This document shows, piece by piece, positions 1 through 12,545 of a stretch of 64,000 nt of DNA; within the stretch, counting starts at the first letter, position 1, and every line of letters starts with the position of its first letter. Under the pieces are notes generated by a model. That model did no database searches. It saw only the letters and a program-made list of their open reading frames with translations, and was not told the DNA's origin. Source of the stretch: Plasmodium coatneyi (taxonomy: Eukaryota; Apicomplexa; Aconoidasida; Haemosporida; Plasmodiidae). The stretch spans positions 1,240,001-1,304,000 of the forward strand of contig NC_033563.1 of assembly GCF_001680005.1 (NCBI RefSeq). Direction: 5' to 3'. The position numbers and the translations under genes are program-made.

Positions 1-968
1 GACCAGAGGGATGCAACACGCACCACGGATGAAGAAGAAAACACATATTACAAAAATATGTCCCTATCATATGACATGGATAATCCAAATCAAGACATAA
101 AAGGGACATTGGAAAAATGCATTTTAAAGGAATACCTTTCCACCAAATCGTACAAAAGGAAAAACATCCTTTTTAACAACAACTACTATTTAAATGAAGA
201 AAGTGCCCAGGGGTTTGGATTATTCACGAATGAGAAATATTCCAAAGGGAGCAACTCCCACAACCTCCTAATTAACAAATTTAATAATTACTGCATTGGG
301 ATGATAAAGGATAAAACATTTACCCTCGACACTTTTTACGAAGATTTGAAAAACAAAATTGAGGACACCGATTTGAATCCCATGAAGGAAAAAAAAGAGT
401 TGCAATTTCAAATCGAAAAAAAAAAAAAAAAACGGCCCTTTGATAGTGAGACAGATAATGAAGAGTCGACTCATGCTGCGGAACGGCTGAATCAAAAGTT
501 TGCCACGCTCCAGGACCAGCTCAACACATTTAAGCAGCATACCGGAAAGAAGAACTACACTGACTTGTTCAATATAGGTGCGTTTCCTGGAAGCGACTAG
601 CGTTATTAGCGGATTGTTGTAATCGGTTGCCCAGTGCGTCACGAAAAGGAATGAGTTTTTCCATTTTATTCCTCCTTCATTTCCTCCTTTTCCCTTCCCC
701 CCCGTAGGGAGACTCCTGTTTGTCTCCAACACGAAGAAGTGCCAGAGCAACCAGTCCATGCTGATAGGCACGATCGAGTACGAGCAGCACATCCTCGACA
801 TTGTGAAGGACTACCACGTGAAAGTGAACTATTTGCTGAACTTGTTCTACACGTCGTGCATTCCGGAACAGGAGAAGAGGAACAAGATCCTGGAAAATCT
901 GTCCAAGATTAAAGAGGAGATACAGGCCAAGCAGGTAAGCCTGAACCCCAACACGGGCAAATTATGAG

Positions 969-1000
<32 letters not shown>

Positions 1001-1257
1001 GGTGTGTGTGTGTGTGGTATACAAAACGAGAAGGGTGAGGCCGAATTGATTAATACCCATTTGGCACACTTCGAACGAATTCTGTCCACTCGGTCTCACT
1101 TCCCCTTTTTTTTCCACCCCCCCACCAGGAGGAGTACAACAGTGTGCTTATAATGGGAAAGCCGCTGCTAATTCACCTGTTTGAACAAATAAGTATCTGC
1201 AAGAAGTTTAATGAAAAGCTGGATAGGTACATCCAGGAAAAGAGGAAGAAGGCATGA
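1..1257 (+). CDS. TFIIH subunit p62/Tfb1-like protein, 3' part (5' end outside window)
   Basis: The reading frame is open from the first base, so the ATG at 58 is probably internal and the gene begins upstream. Three exons are visible: 1-577, 708-934 and 1129-1257 (TGA). The introns (578-707 and 935-1128) have GT/AG ends and keep frame. The C-terminal third has the spacing of the helical end of TFIIH p62/Tfb1: a LLNLFYTSC segment, a Lys/Glu-rich helix, then LLIHLFEQI and a final basic helix. TFIIH p62 is a core subunit in transcription initiation and nucleotide-excision repair. A 17-nt A run (416-432) encodes a lysine stretch in the middle. The p62 assignment is by pattern only, and another coiled-coil nuclear protein is possible. 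The gene converges on the next one. Confidence 0.6.
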
Positions 1258-1904
1258 CGGGCGAGAGGGGTAACCAGGGTGAATCACCTTCTTTCTGTTC
1301 ACCTCCAAAGGAACCACGCAAGTGTCGTACATGTCGTGGCCTAGGGGGGAGTTTTTGTCTAATTTAATGCGACGTTGTAACGATGATCTTTTAAACGTCG
1401 CTCAATTTTGTAGTGATTTTTTTCTTTTTTTTTTTAACGATTTAACTAAAAATTGGTAGGTCTTCACGTAAATACGGAAAAATGGGCACATACGTGCGTA
1501 TGCAAATACAGGGGTACATGTCTGTACGCACACATGGGGGGCACTAAAAAAAGGGAGCCGCGCGAAAATCGCTCGGAAAAAAATATGAACAAACAGCCAA
1601 AACGGAAAAAAAAAAAAAAAAAAAAAATAGCCAAATATGTGTGCAACGGCGCCGTTGCGGCAGGGACAAAAAATCGACACAGAGTGAGAGAAGTGCGTCT
1701 TTCTGATGGGGAGGCTCACAAGGGGAAAATGCCATAACAACGAAGCATAGCATCAGCATTCTGCACAAATGGGCGAAGAATGAAGGATCATGAACAGGGG
1801 AGTTTGGAAAAGGGTAACGTTCAACGTGTGCGTACAGAACGGTTCAATGCTTCTGCACCACTGCATTTATCCCCTTCTCCTCTTCTCCACTTTTCTTCCC
1901 CCAA
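1258..1904. other. convergent intergenic region
   Basis: This 647-bp region lies between two genes that end towards each other, so it holds both 3' UTRs. It contains poly-A/T tracts, including an A run near 1605-1627. No coding signal was seen. Confidence 0.6.
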
Positions 1905-4029
1905 TCAGTTATTATTCGACAGGGTGAAGTAGGACTTCTTGTGGACCTGCTGCACCTTCTTCAGGACGTTGAGCGTGGGAAGGGAACCCATGGGGTCCTC
2001 CTTAAAGCGGCGCTCGATCTCCATCCTCCTCAATTTCTTCTCCATTTTATTCTTCCCATGTTTCTTGCCGTGAAAAATCCAAGAAATGTATCGAAACGTC
2101 TCCTTGGGCGTCATCACCTTGCCCGAGTCGTTCTTGTAGTCCAACTTTATATCATGCTTTGACGTGGACATATGCAACGGTCTGTTCTCCGGATTTCGAT
2201 AAATTTTCTCTTCCATATTTAATTCTCCTTTTGTTTTTAAATACTCCAGCGCTCCGTACAATCCCTCATCCAGTTTAATTTCGTTAAAAATTTCAGACAC
2301 CCCATCTTGGGAAAATGCGTCATCGTTTAAGTTCATGTTGTTGTCATCTTCATCGTTGTCGTCATCGCCACCATTTGTCTGGCCACCCTTGGTGGTTTTC
2401 CCCTTTCCTTTCTGCCCATCAGTTGATCTTAACATATCGTCGTTTGCATTCACACTGAGAGGAGCTAGCGGATTGGATAAGCGGTCCTCCCCGAGGAATG
2501 CACTTGCGTCTGTGTCGAGAAGGCTTCCCCCCCCTTTTTGCAGCTTTGCCATATTCTCACTTTCCTGCATCTCCATCGGGAGAGTTATGCTTCTGCAGAA
2601 CTCGGACGCGTCAGACAACTTAATGACATCGCCGCTGGTATCTTCGTTCTTTTTCACATCATCATTTATAACTATATATTTTAAGAGCTCCTTTTGGTAA
2701 TCCATTTCCTTTTTTCTCTTTTTCAGGGCATTCCCCTGTTGCAGAAGTTCGTACAGCTCCTTGTCCTCCTCGTTTTCGCCCAGATCGTAATCTAAGTAGC
2801 TGTTAAAGTCCATGCTCGATTGTTCGTCTCTTATTTTTTTAAGAACGTCCTCTATGACGTTCGCGTTTTCGCTGTTCTGTTCGTTGGATTGAGTTTTCCC
2901 CTCAGTTGTATTCTTCTCTGTGGTGCTCCCCATTGCTTGTCTTCCTTCAGGCGCCTCTCCCTCTTCATCCTGCCCCTCTGGGTCATCGTACAGAAAGGCC
3001 CACGCGTCCTCCTCCTTCTTCCTCCTGTTGATATTTTGGATTTTTCTTTTCTTCACCTTGAAGATGCCGCCATCTGGGCTAGTCGTTTGCCGCATTGGCA
3101 TCGTTTTCTGGGTGTGCTGCATCTGGCTTTCCCCCTTTTCCTCACCATCAGGTCGATTATTCCTACTCTTAGCAGTCCTTCCACCCTTCGCCTTCCCCTT
3201 GGCTCTCCCCCTTCCAGCATGCGCAGTGTCATCATCATCACCATCGTCGTCATACTTAATAGTCACATCGAAGGAGTGCTTCGTCTCGTCATATTTTGAA
3301 AGCATATGCACAGCTGATCCATCCTCTTCATTCAGCTTATTCGTATCGTCATAGTACGAGAGGGGGTCATAATAATTTTTTTTCCAAAAACTGTCATCCT
3401 TTTTAGCTAGTAAACTTTTCACATTTTTTTTTTTTAATTCCTCATTTATTAGGCAGTCTTTTTCTTCCTCATTATTTAAGACGTGTTGATCTTTCAATGT
3501 CAAAATCATGTCATCTGTTAGTTCTTCATTTTTGTGTTCCACCGTAGCATGACCACTAGCCACGCTGCGATTAACGTTACTTTTTTTTTTTTTTTTTTTT
3601 TTTTCCTTTCTCTTCATCATCGTCACTGTACTTGATGCCTTCCTCATCGGCCAGCTTCCGATCGATGGTGTTTCTCGTTTTGCTTATCCATTTCTCCACA
3701 TCGTCTATGTCGTCATTAAACTCTTCGCTGATCGTTTTCGTCGATTTGTTGTTTCCCTTGGGGGGTTCTTTCGTTCTGGTCCGTCCGCCTTTATCTTCCC
3801 CTTCCAAGGGATCCCCCCCTTCTTGGTTATCTTCCTCACCTTCGTCCTTCTTCCCATTCTTCTTGCCTCCCCGTTTGGCACGTCCCTTCGGTTCGTTGTC
3901 TGGCTCATTTTTCGACACCCCCCTCTTTTTCTTCTTGTCCTGCTTATCCTCCACATCTAGCTTTTTCAACCCCAGCTTCTCCCTCAGCTTGTTTGTCTCC
4001 TCGATGCTCAACTCTACTTCGTTCTCCAT
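1905..4029 (-). CDS. SNU66: U4/U6.U5 tri-snRNP protein SART1/Snu66 (apparent frameshift in a poly-A tract)
   Basis: The N-terminus reads MENEVELSIEETNKLREKLG, which carries the signature SIEETNKLR-KLGLK start of SART1/Snu66. The C-terminal end has the family's FHGKK-GK-K-EKKLRR motif and finishes near SYFTLS. Snu66 joins the tri-snRNP during spliceosome assembly. The gene appears as two overlapping frames: 4029 to 3577 (150 residues) and 3647 to 1905 (580 residues). They meet in a run of 24 T on the given strand (3581-3604), i.e. A24 coding poly-lysine. Removing one A would join them (about 700 residues). No intron signal explains the break. A homopolymer length error is most likely; true slippage is possible. 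The middle is acidic, low-complexity and Lys/Glu/Asp-rich, as usual for this protein. Confidence 0.85.
3581..3604 (-). repeat. A24 homopolymer inside SNU66 coding sequence
   Basis: Twenty-four consecutive T on the + strand read as poly-A in the mRNA of SNU66, encoding lysines. The two halves of the gene are out of frame by one base across this tract. Confidence 0.95.
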
Positions 4030-7000
4030 TTGTTGGTAGGGATGACTCGTACTCGGCAGATGGGTCTATCTCACACGTGAGGGTGGCTGTCCACCTCTGA
4101 TGCCCTCTTTTCGATAAACCTTAAACGGAGGGAGCCTTTTTTTCCCAAGCGCTTTACTTGTTAGCAGTTTGGCCATGCGCGATAGAGAAAATGCTGCTTT
4201 ACCCCAGTTTCGGTTTCTCTGCGCTAGCACGTAGTAGAAAACCGGCCCGGCAATGCGCACCTTCGTGTAGGTTCGCACGTATGAGTAGAAATATAAATAT
4301 GTTTATATATACATATATCTATATATTTCCTTTCGTCCTTTTTTGTGGCAGCCTGCGCGAACGCGTACATAACGGAAGAAGACCCTAAGCACGTGAATTC
4401 ACACATGCGCGTGATGGGTTAAAGGGCCATTTTTCGGCATACCCTCGTCCTCGCATAATCCATCATTCATCATCGCATCATGTGAGCGCCTCGGCCATAC
4501 AATGAAACAACCACAGGGGGTGGCAGTGGGAAAATCCTTTCAGAGAAAAAGTTAGCTTTTAAAATATAATAATATAAGCTACGCAATTTTGCGAATTCCC
4601 CCCTCTACCCCTTAGCCAGGGAAATGATGAATTTCCACTCAGCATAAGTTTAGTTAAGAGTTTACCGCGGGAAGTTTTATCAAGCAAAAAGGCCAATCAA
4701 CTTCCTTTTTTTTTTTTTTTTTTTTTTTTTTCCATCCCATGTACCTTCGTGTTACGATCAAAACTTATAAGTTGTAAATTGGGCCGTTGATTCTGCCCCT
4801 TGTAAAAAGTGTCATTTTTTTTTTTTTTTTTTTTTTTTTACCAAGGGGCATAAGAAAAAAAAAAATTCATAACAAATGGAAGAAGAAAGTGGGGTCCTAC
4901 AAAAAGCAGAAGAGTAGGTTGAGTATACGATATGTTCAACCGGGTCACCACAACTTCGATGGTGAGTCTTCTCCAGGTGCATACATGTTATCCATTTTAA
5001 GCTTTCGTTTTTTCAACGTTTCATATGTTTTTCTTTTTTTTACGTTAGTTAATTTTCTCCACGTGTAATTAAAACGGTCGTGGTTTGGTGTTATGTACCT
5101 ACTGGTTAGTCGAGGAGGACATACAAGTGGGTGCATACAAATGGGAACATAGATACAAATGTGAGTGTTGTTTTTTCATGGGTGTTTTCCATTGAACTCC
5201 TTCCATATAACAAAGTGGCAAAAATGGAAACAAAAAAAAAAAGTGACAAAAGGAAGAGGTAAATTTCGTACATACGGACGTGTAAGAATACTTGTTTAAT
5301 CTGTCAATACACTTTTTTTTTTTTTTTTCTTTTCCTTTTAAATGTGGGACTGTGTATATAAATACACCAAAGTGGGGTAAAGGGCGACTGCCCGACATGC
5401 CATTCAGTTTGGTGGATTTATGTTCCGTTGTGCATTGTTGCCATGCAGGAGAAGGGGGCAGTTCCTTTTTGCTTCGTCATACCAAAATTTTCCTCACATG
5501 GTCTCTGCTTTTTTTACACCTCCTACGTTTTTATGCTTTCTCCAATGGGGGGCTGAAAGCAACATGGGGCAGCGAAGATCACCTGGGTAGAACCTATACA
5601 GGGGCCCATTTTTCTTTTATCTTCACATGTTTTTGCATGTGTGCATTCGACAGACAAAGCCATGTCAGCACGACCATAAAAAAAACAAAAAATGGACGTG
5701 CTCACCCCTACCGACGGCTAGCCAATTCTTCACATACGTAGTGGAGAAATGACGGAATAAGGGGGGGAGGGGACACCTGGATTAAATTCTTCCACTGGAT
5801 GAAACACACCAAGTAAGTAACCACACAATAGTGTAAATAAATCACTCGGACAAAAATAGTAATTTCCCAATGGTGTAGAAATGTTAATATAAAAAATGAA
5901 GCAGTCATTTTAGGTCCACCCGTTTGGCACTTACCACACTGCATTGTTTTCGTTCCAGTTAAGACGCATACAGTCCCTTTAAACAGTTCGAAAAAGAAAA
6001 TGTTGAAAAAGAATTTATCACCAAGGCTTCGACAAAGCCCTTTTTTTTTTTTTTTTTTCCTAATCATTTTTAAACAATATATGACGATACGTCTGTTCGT
6101 CCTGTATATACACTACACTGCTCATCTCATCGGAAAAAAAAAAAAAAAAAAAAAGGAACGACATGGGATGAGCTCACACATGTTCTCTTCGTGACATGCC
6201 GTGACTTTTTTCGGTTTAGCTCATTTGTTAAAGAAGTGAAATTTACACATCAGAAGAATCTTCATTTTATTCTTCATATGATATGTTGATTTGTTTCCTC
6301 TTTTTTTTTTTTTTTTTTTTTTCCCCTTTACATTTTTATTTTTATCTCACGCTATTTCTTCTTCCCCTTCACGTGTGAAGTGTCTGAAATGCATAAATCA
6401 GTTTTTCCTTGTTTTATCGAAGTACGTTATCTGTGCGGATTATGTGTACAGATTATACATACATTTTACATGCCCCTTTTACCGCTGCGCCAATGAGCAA
6501 CGGCGTAGGACCATCCCGTGGGCGGATCTGATCACAGCGACTGCTAACGTGTGAAGGGCGAGGGTGCCTGACATGCTTCATTCGGTTCAATCAACTTCGC
6601 ACTTTGAAGAATCGCCTACACCACGCATTCGTGCGAACGCACATGTGTGTGCACACGGTCGTGCAGCGTCTACCCCTCCATTATAGAACGTCGCGCCCCT
6701 ATGTTCTAATATATGTACATGCCCTGTGGTGAGAACCTGCATCCGTCCCTTCCACCGTTCTAAATATGAGATCGTAGTGTTGGTGCTACGTTGCTACGTC
6801 TACGCGAGCGCGTCTACCTCCACCCCAATGGTTGCACAGGCAAGAAAAGTGTTCTGTGAATCCGTTTTGTGAAATTATTGCCATTCATATTAAATGAACG
6901 TGTGACACGTTCCTCGTGGAACGGAAGCTTCCTTTGGGGTCCAGACACATTCACACAAACTGATGGTACATACAGGCGCGGAAGGTGACCCTTCTGTTAA

Positions 7001-8024
7001 CAGCCCTCGGATATAAAAGAACCGCTTCGATGGCTCTATAGGAATGAGTGAGCTGCACCCACCGTTAAGAAAATCGAAAGGGTGCATAGACAACACCTTC
7101 GTGTTTCCATACATTTTTGTATATTAATGTGCCTATTGGGAAGCTAGTACGTAGAGGTAGGATAATATAAGATACGCTCTTCCTCCATCGCGTTACCTAT
7201 ACCTCTGTGCACATTATTTTTTCCTATCTCCTCACCAAATCCACACGAGTCTGCGTTCGTTTGCTCCTTTACGCGATTAATTTTGCCTGGTGCACAGTGT
7301 GAAAGAGGAGCAGGTGCAACTGCGAAGTGGGGATAAATATCTACTCAGCAGAGTGTACGGTTCTACGTGGTTAACGAATCTGCTTGAACCCGCTGGCCAA
7401 CACCCTGACGCATAACGCGGAGAAAAAAGCTTAGCTTAAGTAATGTCCAGCGCACATACAGAGAGGAGAGTGTGTCCCGTAGAAACTCCCGCAGTTTTCA
7501 TGCACCAACTAGGCGAAGGAACCCATAAAAAGGAAAACCAATTTAACCTGCCCACTGTTTATTAATTTTTTCTGCAATGTGTAGAGCGAAAGCGGAATGC
7601 TACCGCACAAACACAGCATGTGATGCGAGAACGCGTCCTTCTGCTGATTGCACAGAAGATTTTTTTTTTTTTCCAAATTTTGGTAATTGTACATGTGCCA
7701 TTCGTACCTTATGTACCATTTGTATAAACATACGTTCTTTTTTTTTCATATTTTTCCATATTTTTTCATTTTTTTGCTTTTTTTTTTTTTCTTCCTTTTT
7801 CTCTCCTTCGCGTAGCGTACATAGTACACTAATTCCGCACATGTACAGGTATGCACAATGCGCTTGTTACATGTACGTACATAAATAAATAGGAATCAAT
7901 ACATATGCATTCATGGGCACATACATTCATGCAAATACATTGGTACAGTTTTCACGTGCCCACTTTTACACGCGGCTTCACTTCATTCCATATGCATCTC
8001 CCATTTGAGAGCCTCTTTGAGAGA

Positions 8025-8059
<35 letters not shown>

Positions 8060-9101
8060 GTGTATGGGCTTCGCGAGAAACCTTTGCGAGTTCTTGTGAG
8101 CATTAGTGAGGAAAGATTCTCCTGCCTAAACTGAGAAGTCGTTCCCTTGGCGTTCAGCTGAAGTAGTGCCGGCCGCCCACATTGGTGTATACCTGCGTAT
8201 GCACGTATACATGCGTGCACATGGGCAGTAGGCGCAGACATACGTGAAGCTTTTGTGTGTATATACCTAGGAAAAGGGCCACACAAAAACGAAGGCACCC
8301 CAAAAGTGGAGCAGAAGGTGGGCACTAACTGTCTTTGGCGCCCACCACCATCCTGTTTTGAATCTGTACCGACGCGCATACGTACACGCGTTCATGTGTG
8401 TATGTGTGTGTGTAGATAAGGACGCAGGAGCTTGCGTCCTGGACAAATCCCCCGTGAGCATCGCCGCATCGCACATCCACTCAGGGAAAAGGAAGGAATA
8501 TTAAAAAAAAAAGCGGAAGCCAGAACTGGCAAATTAGCACGACAGTATCTGCACAACCATATGAGAAACAACGGCAAGTGGGGGAAGCAAAATGGTGTGT
8601 AACGTCTAAAAGGCACAGTTGAGCAATTAAACCGGGAAAAAAAATCTTCATTTTTTTTTTTTTTTTTTTTCATTTTTTAAAGTAGTAGTGGTGCCACACT
8701 GCGAGTAGACCAAGCGGGTGTGTAGGCAGCAGCTGAGTTTGGGCGTAACTTTTGAATACTGCCGTTCGTACGTTTTGTGTTTTTTTTTTTTTTTTCGTGG
8801 AATTAAATTTTCGTTAATGTTGAATCGTTTTCCCCTACGAGTGCACGTTCACGTTGATAGACGTATGTAGAGGAGTTTCATTTTTCTTTTTTTTTAAGTT
8901 ACATTTAACCTTGGGGTAGCCGCGCATGCATAATTGTGTAGTGTGCCCAGTCAAACGGCACGCATACGTATACGTAGGTACACCTCCTGGTGAGAGAGAA
9001 CCCGCGCGGGTACAATCCTCTCTCCCTGTCCCCCCCTGAAGGTAGATAAAGTCGCATCCCCCAGAGGGAACCACCAATTCAATCCCCCGTTTGAAGCCGA
9101 A
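4030..9101. other. 5-kb divergent intergenic region
   Basis: This long stretch separates SNU66 (-) from the Asn-rich gene (+), so it holds both promoters. It is full of homopolymer runs (for example T runs near 4707-4732, 4816-4839, 6301-6322 and 8030-8057) and short alternating purine-pyrimidine stretches such as ATATATAC near 4300-4325. Open frames here are short, lack family motifs and are mostly built from homopolymers. I found no supportable gene, tRNA or snRNA. A long non-coding RNA or an extended 5' UTR is possible but not shown. Confidence 0.5.
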
Positions 9102-12008
9102 ATGGTAGATTCGACAAATTTCATCATCGTCGATAACCGAAGTGAGAACAAATCCATCAGCGCATCGTGTGACAACATCTTAGACAAAAATGGGAACTCA
9201 ATTTTTAAGTCTTATAATCCTCTTTACAAGCTAACCTACAAGCATATCTACAAGTATAAAAGGATAACATGCATTAGCACCGATGTAATTTATAATGAAA
9301 ACGGGGATGCATACACGCCACTGTATCATTACTATTATGAGGACGTGGGTAGCCCCTGCTCTGGTCAGCGCGGGGGGGTCGACGCTGGGGCGCAGACCGA
9401 GGAAGCAAGTGGGGAGGTAAAGGAAGAACCAGCAGAAGAAGTACCGGCCGAATCGGCGACCGAACCGGCAACCGAACCAACAGAGGAACCGCACGAACAA
9501 CTGAGCGATGCCGATACCGACGTGGACGAAGCCACCTACAACGAACGCGCGCCGAAGCAAAAGTGCCTGAAGTACTCCCTGTACGAGCTGCTGCTGCTGC
9601 GGTTTTTGGATGTAAAGGGCGATACCCATGACAACAACCCGGAAGAAGGCAAAATTGAATACTGCTTCATCAAGGAGAATAAAAATAACAAACCGCCTGT
9701 GAACAAATTTAACCGAGATAGGTTTGGCCCAAACAACGCCATGCAGATGATGACCCCAGGGTATACCTCCAACTATGGCAACCATGTTAACTTCGCTAGC
9801 CACTCCAATTTTGGGGGTCCACTAAACGCTTCTATGAACCCGAATACGGGGGGAATCATCCCAAATTATGTAAAAGTAAGACCATCATTCAGTGAAGAAC
9901 ACTACAAGAATAGTAAGTATCACCAAGGCTATACACCCCACATGGGAAACAACTTTAATATTAGGTCTTTTAAAAATGTAGATAACAGTTCCTACCACCT
10001 GCCTGAAAATAATCTGTTCATTGACAACGAGGGGAAAATGCATCTAACTGGACAGGAATATTTCATGACCAACCAGAACCACTTTCACAACAAAATGGGA
10101 ATGAACAATAAATACGACAAGGACAAAAGGGCGTTTCATTTTTCCAATGGTGGAGACCTAACCGGTGGTAGGGACACCTCGCTCATGCACGATTTTTCCA
10201 TCCCACAGGAACAGTCCTCCCCATTTGACCACCTCCGTCCACATGACCACCCTGAGAGAAAGAAAAACCAAGCCAGTGAAGCGGACCGATACTGGGATAA
10301 TCCCTCACAGTACGCCAAGCGAAATAACAATGACATATTCACACTGGGTGATATCAAAAAATATTGGAAGAATAATGAGAAGGCAAAAAATCCTAATTTG
10401 ATGGACCAAAATAACTACAGCATTTTTAAGGACAATGATGAGGAAAATCTCGCCAAAAGTAATTTCGCCAGATGGTTTAAAAATAGTAATACTAGTAACC
10501 AGGAGGAGCATGTAGACATTCTCTCCTACGTGAATGGTCATAATTCTAGCGGTGTGAATATCGGGGATGGCAGGAACGGCCCCAGGGTGAGCAGGAACTA
10601 CGAAGGAGGCCCCATTGGCAGTATTGGCGGTGCGAACTGGGGAAGTGGCGCAAAGATGGATGACGGCGGATTGGGTGTGCACCCCGTGGGGGCTCCGCAG
10701 ACCGACCAACCCCAAATAAGCAGCACCGTAGCGGAGCTCCTAATGAAGCAAATTTCGATATTGAAAGAGCGAAGCAACTCGGAATACGCCGACAACAGGA
10801 CTCACGAGGATGTCCCCTTCGACAACACATGGCACGCCAGTACCAGTAATGTGGGCATGAGTCACCTTAACAGTTTGGCAAGTTTGAACCACGCTGCAAG
10901 TGCCAACCACATCGGGGGAGGGCATAAAGAACTCCACCCAAGAGATGGGGGAAAAGGTCTCCTGGACATATTCCGATCGAGCAACTCCAACCGTATAACT
11001 AATGAGTCCCCCTCTTTCCATCTTCCCCGTCATGGAAGCCGAGGAAATATCAACAACGTGAACAATTTGGCTAACCTGGCGAACGCGTCCAACATAGCCA
11101 ACATCGCAAATATGGTTAACCTGGCCAATTTGGCAAATATAACTAGCAATGAACAATATACCAGAAATCAGCAGAAGCACTATGCGGAAAACAACACCTT
11201 TCCTTATGGCAACCTTGTGGCAGACACCGTCCATAATGATCATAGCAACAGAAGCAACAACGACATGAATAGTTTGGATGGCATCCTCATCAATAGGAGA
11301 CCTTCTCACCCCTTTTTACAAAACAGTGGAAGCAACGTTAAAATGAACTCACCAAGTAATACCCTGGGGAAGAAAATTCACAACGGTCAAAATTTTGCTC
11401 AATTGAATAATCCCAACCTAGAAGCCTTTAAAAATCAGGGTAGTCTACCTCCACAAGGAAACATAAACATAACCCCCATTATAAACTCGTTACTCCGTCT
11501 GGATAATGACCATACACAGGGGGATAACAGCGGCAACGTGGCCTACAATTTGGCAGATAACTCCATTCCAGAAAGTATTAAAAATGCCAAGGTGAACAAT
11601 GTTCTGGATTCGCTTAAGTCCCTCCTGAAGGCGTCAAAGAATGGCACGACAAGCGGGGCGAACAACGATATGAGCTTTATGAGCGGTATGAGTGGCATGC
11701 CTAACATAGGCAGCGTAGGCAGTGTAGGCAGCATGGGAGGACCCCCCCTCAGCGCGAATAGCAAAAACTTCGGCAGCCCCAAAGGTGGACACCACCAAAA
11801 TAACAAGAATGCCAATTATCATGCCCAGCAAATGTACCCACCTCAGCACATGCACCAGCACTGTGGACCCCCAATGCAAGATTTTTACAAAAAAAAATTC
11901 ACCAAGAAGGACAGCCTCAAATATAACTTCAAGCACGCGGACGTGGATATCACCACCAATGAGACTATCATGGTACAACGGAAGGATGAAAGGAAAAGGA
12001 AACCCTAA
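9102..12008 (+). CDS. conserved Asn-rich protein with a possible eIF4E-binding motif
   Basis: A single-exon gene of 968 residues begins at an ATG after an A/T-poor leader. The first 80 residues are ordered-looking (Tyr/Lys-rich), followed by an acidic Glu/Pro/Ala repeat (about 95-135), then KYSLYELLLLRFLDVKG at 157-173. The rest is long Asn/His/Gly/Ser-rich disorder, with repeated N-L-A-N-x-x-N units near 650-690 and a basic C-terminus. Y158-x4-L163-L164 fits the YX4L-phi motif used by 4E-T/Cup-type eIF4E partners and sits at the head of a disordered protein, as in 4E-T. That function is inference from one motif. Otherwise the protein is unrecognised. It converges on the RAB3GAP2-like gene. 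Confidence 0.85.
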   Translation: MVDSTNFIIVDNRSENKSISASCDNILDKNGNSIFKSYNPLYKLTYKHIYKYKRITCISTDVIYNENGDAYTPLYHYYYEDVGSPCSGQRGGVDAGAQTEEASGEVKEEPAEEVPAESATEPATEPTEEPHEQLSDADTDVDEATYNERAPKQKCLKYSLYELLLLRFLDVKGDTHDNNPEEGKIEYCFIKENKNNKPPVNKFNRDRFGPNNAMQMMTPGYTSNYGNHVNFASHSNFGGPLNASMNPNTGGIIPNYVKVRPSFSEEHYKNSKYHQGYTPHMGNNFNIRSFKNVDNSSYHLPENNLFIDNEGKMHLTGQEYFMTNQNHFHNKMGMNNKYDKDKRAFHFSNGGDLTGGRDTSLMHDFSIPQEQSSPFDHLRPHDHPERKKNQASEADRYWDNPSQYAKRNNNDIFTLGDIKKYWKNNEKAKNPNLMDQNNYSIFKDNDEENLAKSNFARWFKNSNTSNQEEHVDILSYVNGHNSSGVNIGDGRNGPRVSRNYEGGPIGSIGGANWGSGAKMDDGGLGVHPVGAPQTDQPQISSTVAELLMKQISILKERSNSEYADNRTHEDVPFDNTWHASTSNVGMSHLNSLASLNHAASANHIGGGHKELHPRDGGKGLLDIFRSSNSNRITNESPSFHLPRHGSRGNINNVNNLANLANASNIANIANMVNLANLANITSNEQYTRNQQKHYAENNTFPYGNLVADTVHNDHSNRSNNDMNSLDGILINRRPSHPFLQNSGSNVKMNSPSNTLGKKIHNGQNFAQLNNPNLEAFKNQGSLPPQGNINITPIINSLLRLDNDHTQGDNSGNVAYNLADNSIPESIKNAKVNNVLDSLKSLLKASKNGTTSGANNDMSFMSGMSGMPNIGSVGSVGSMGGPPLSANSKNFGSPKGGHHQNNKNANYHAQQMYPPQHMHQHCGPPMQDFYKKKFTKKDSLKYNFKHADVDITTNETIMVQRKDERKRKP

Positions 12009-12508
12009 GTGTTTCCTTGGAGGGGCATTTCCTTCCATCCGTTTCCCCTCATGTGCTGAGTACCACAAGCGCAGTTATTGCGCCATGCCTGTGCGTGCGT
12101 CGCTATATCTGCCCAGTCACTCCCCAATATACAATCATATCCACCCCCCTAAGGCACTAAAGAGCTTGATCCAGAACCAGGAAGGGAAGCAGTGAAGATG
12201 TGCACAAGCAGGCCAAGCAGGCCAAGCAGGCGAACCAGACGAGGAGATGAAGATGGCTCTTCCATCGTTGGTGTTGAAATGGAGGCCGCCTAAACAGCAG
12301 TCGCTACACCCCATTAGTAATTAATGACCAGCGCGTGCACTTACATGCGCATTCATAACAAAACATACGTGCGTTCATACACACAATTACACATTACACG
12401 TGCATGTATGTACGTACACATTTTCACACCTAATCCATTCACAGACACGCAATTATTTTCCTCACCATGCGGAGATGCAACATGCTCTGCTGTACGTTAC
12501 TTCCGATC

Positions 12509-12545
<37 letters not shown>

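Noticed and set aside
2335..3354. Long open frames on the + strand opposite SNU66
   Set aside because: They are antisense shadows of a Lys/Glu/Asp-rich coding sequence, giving Ser/Phe/Leu-rich nonsense proteins.
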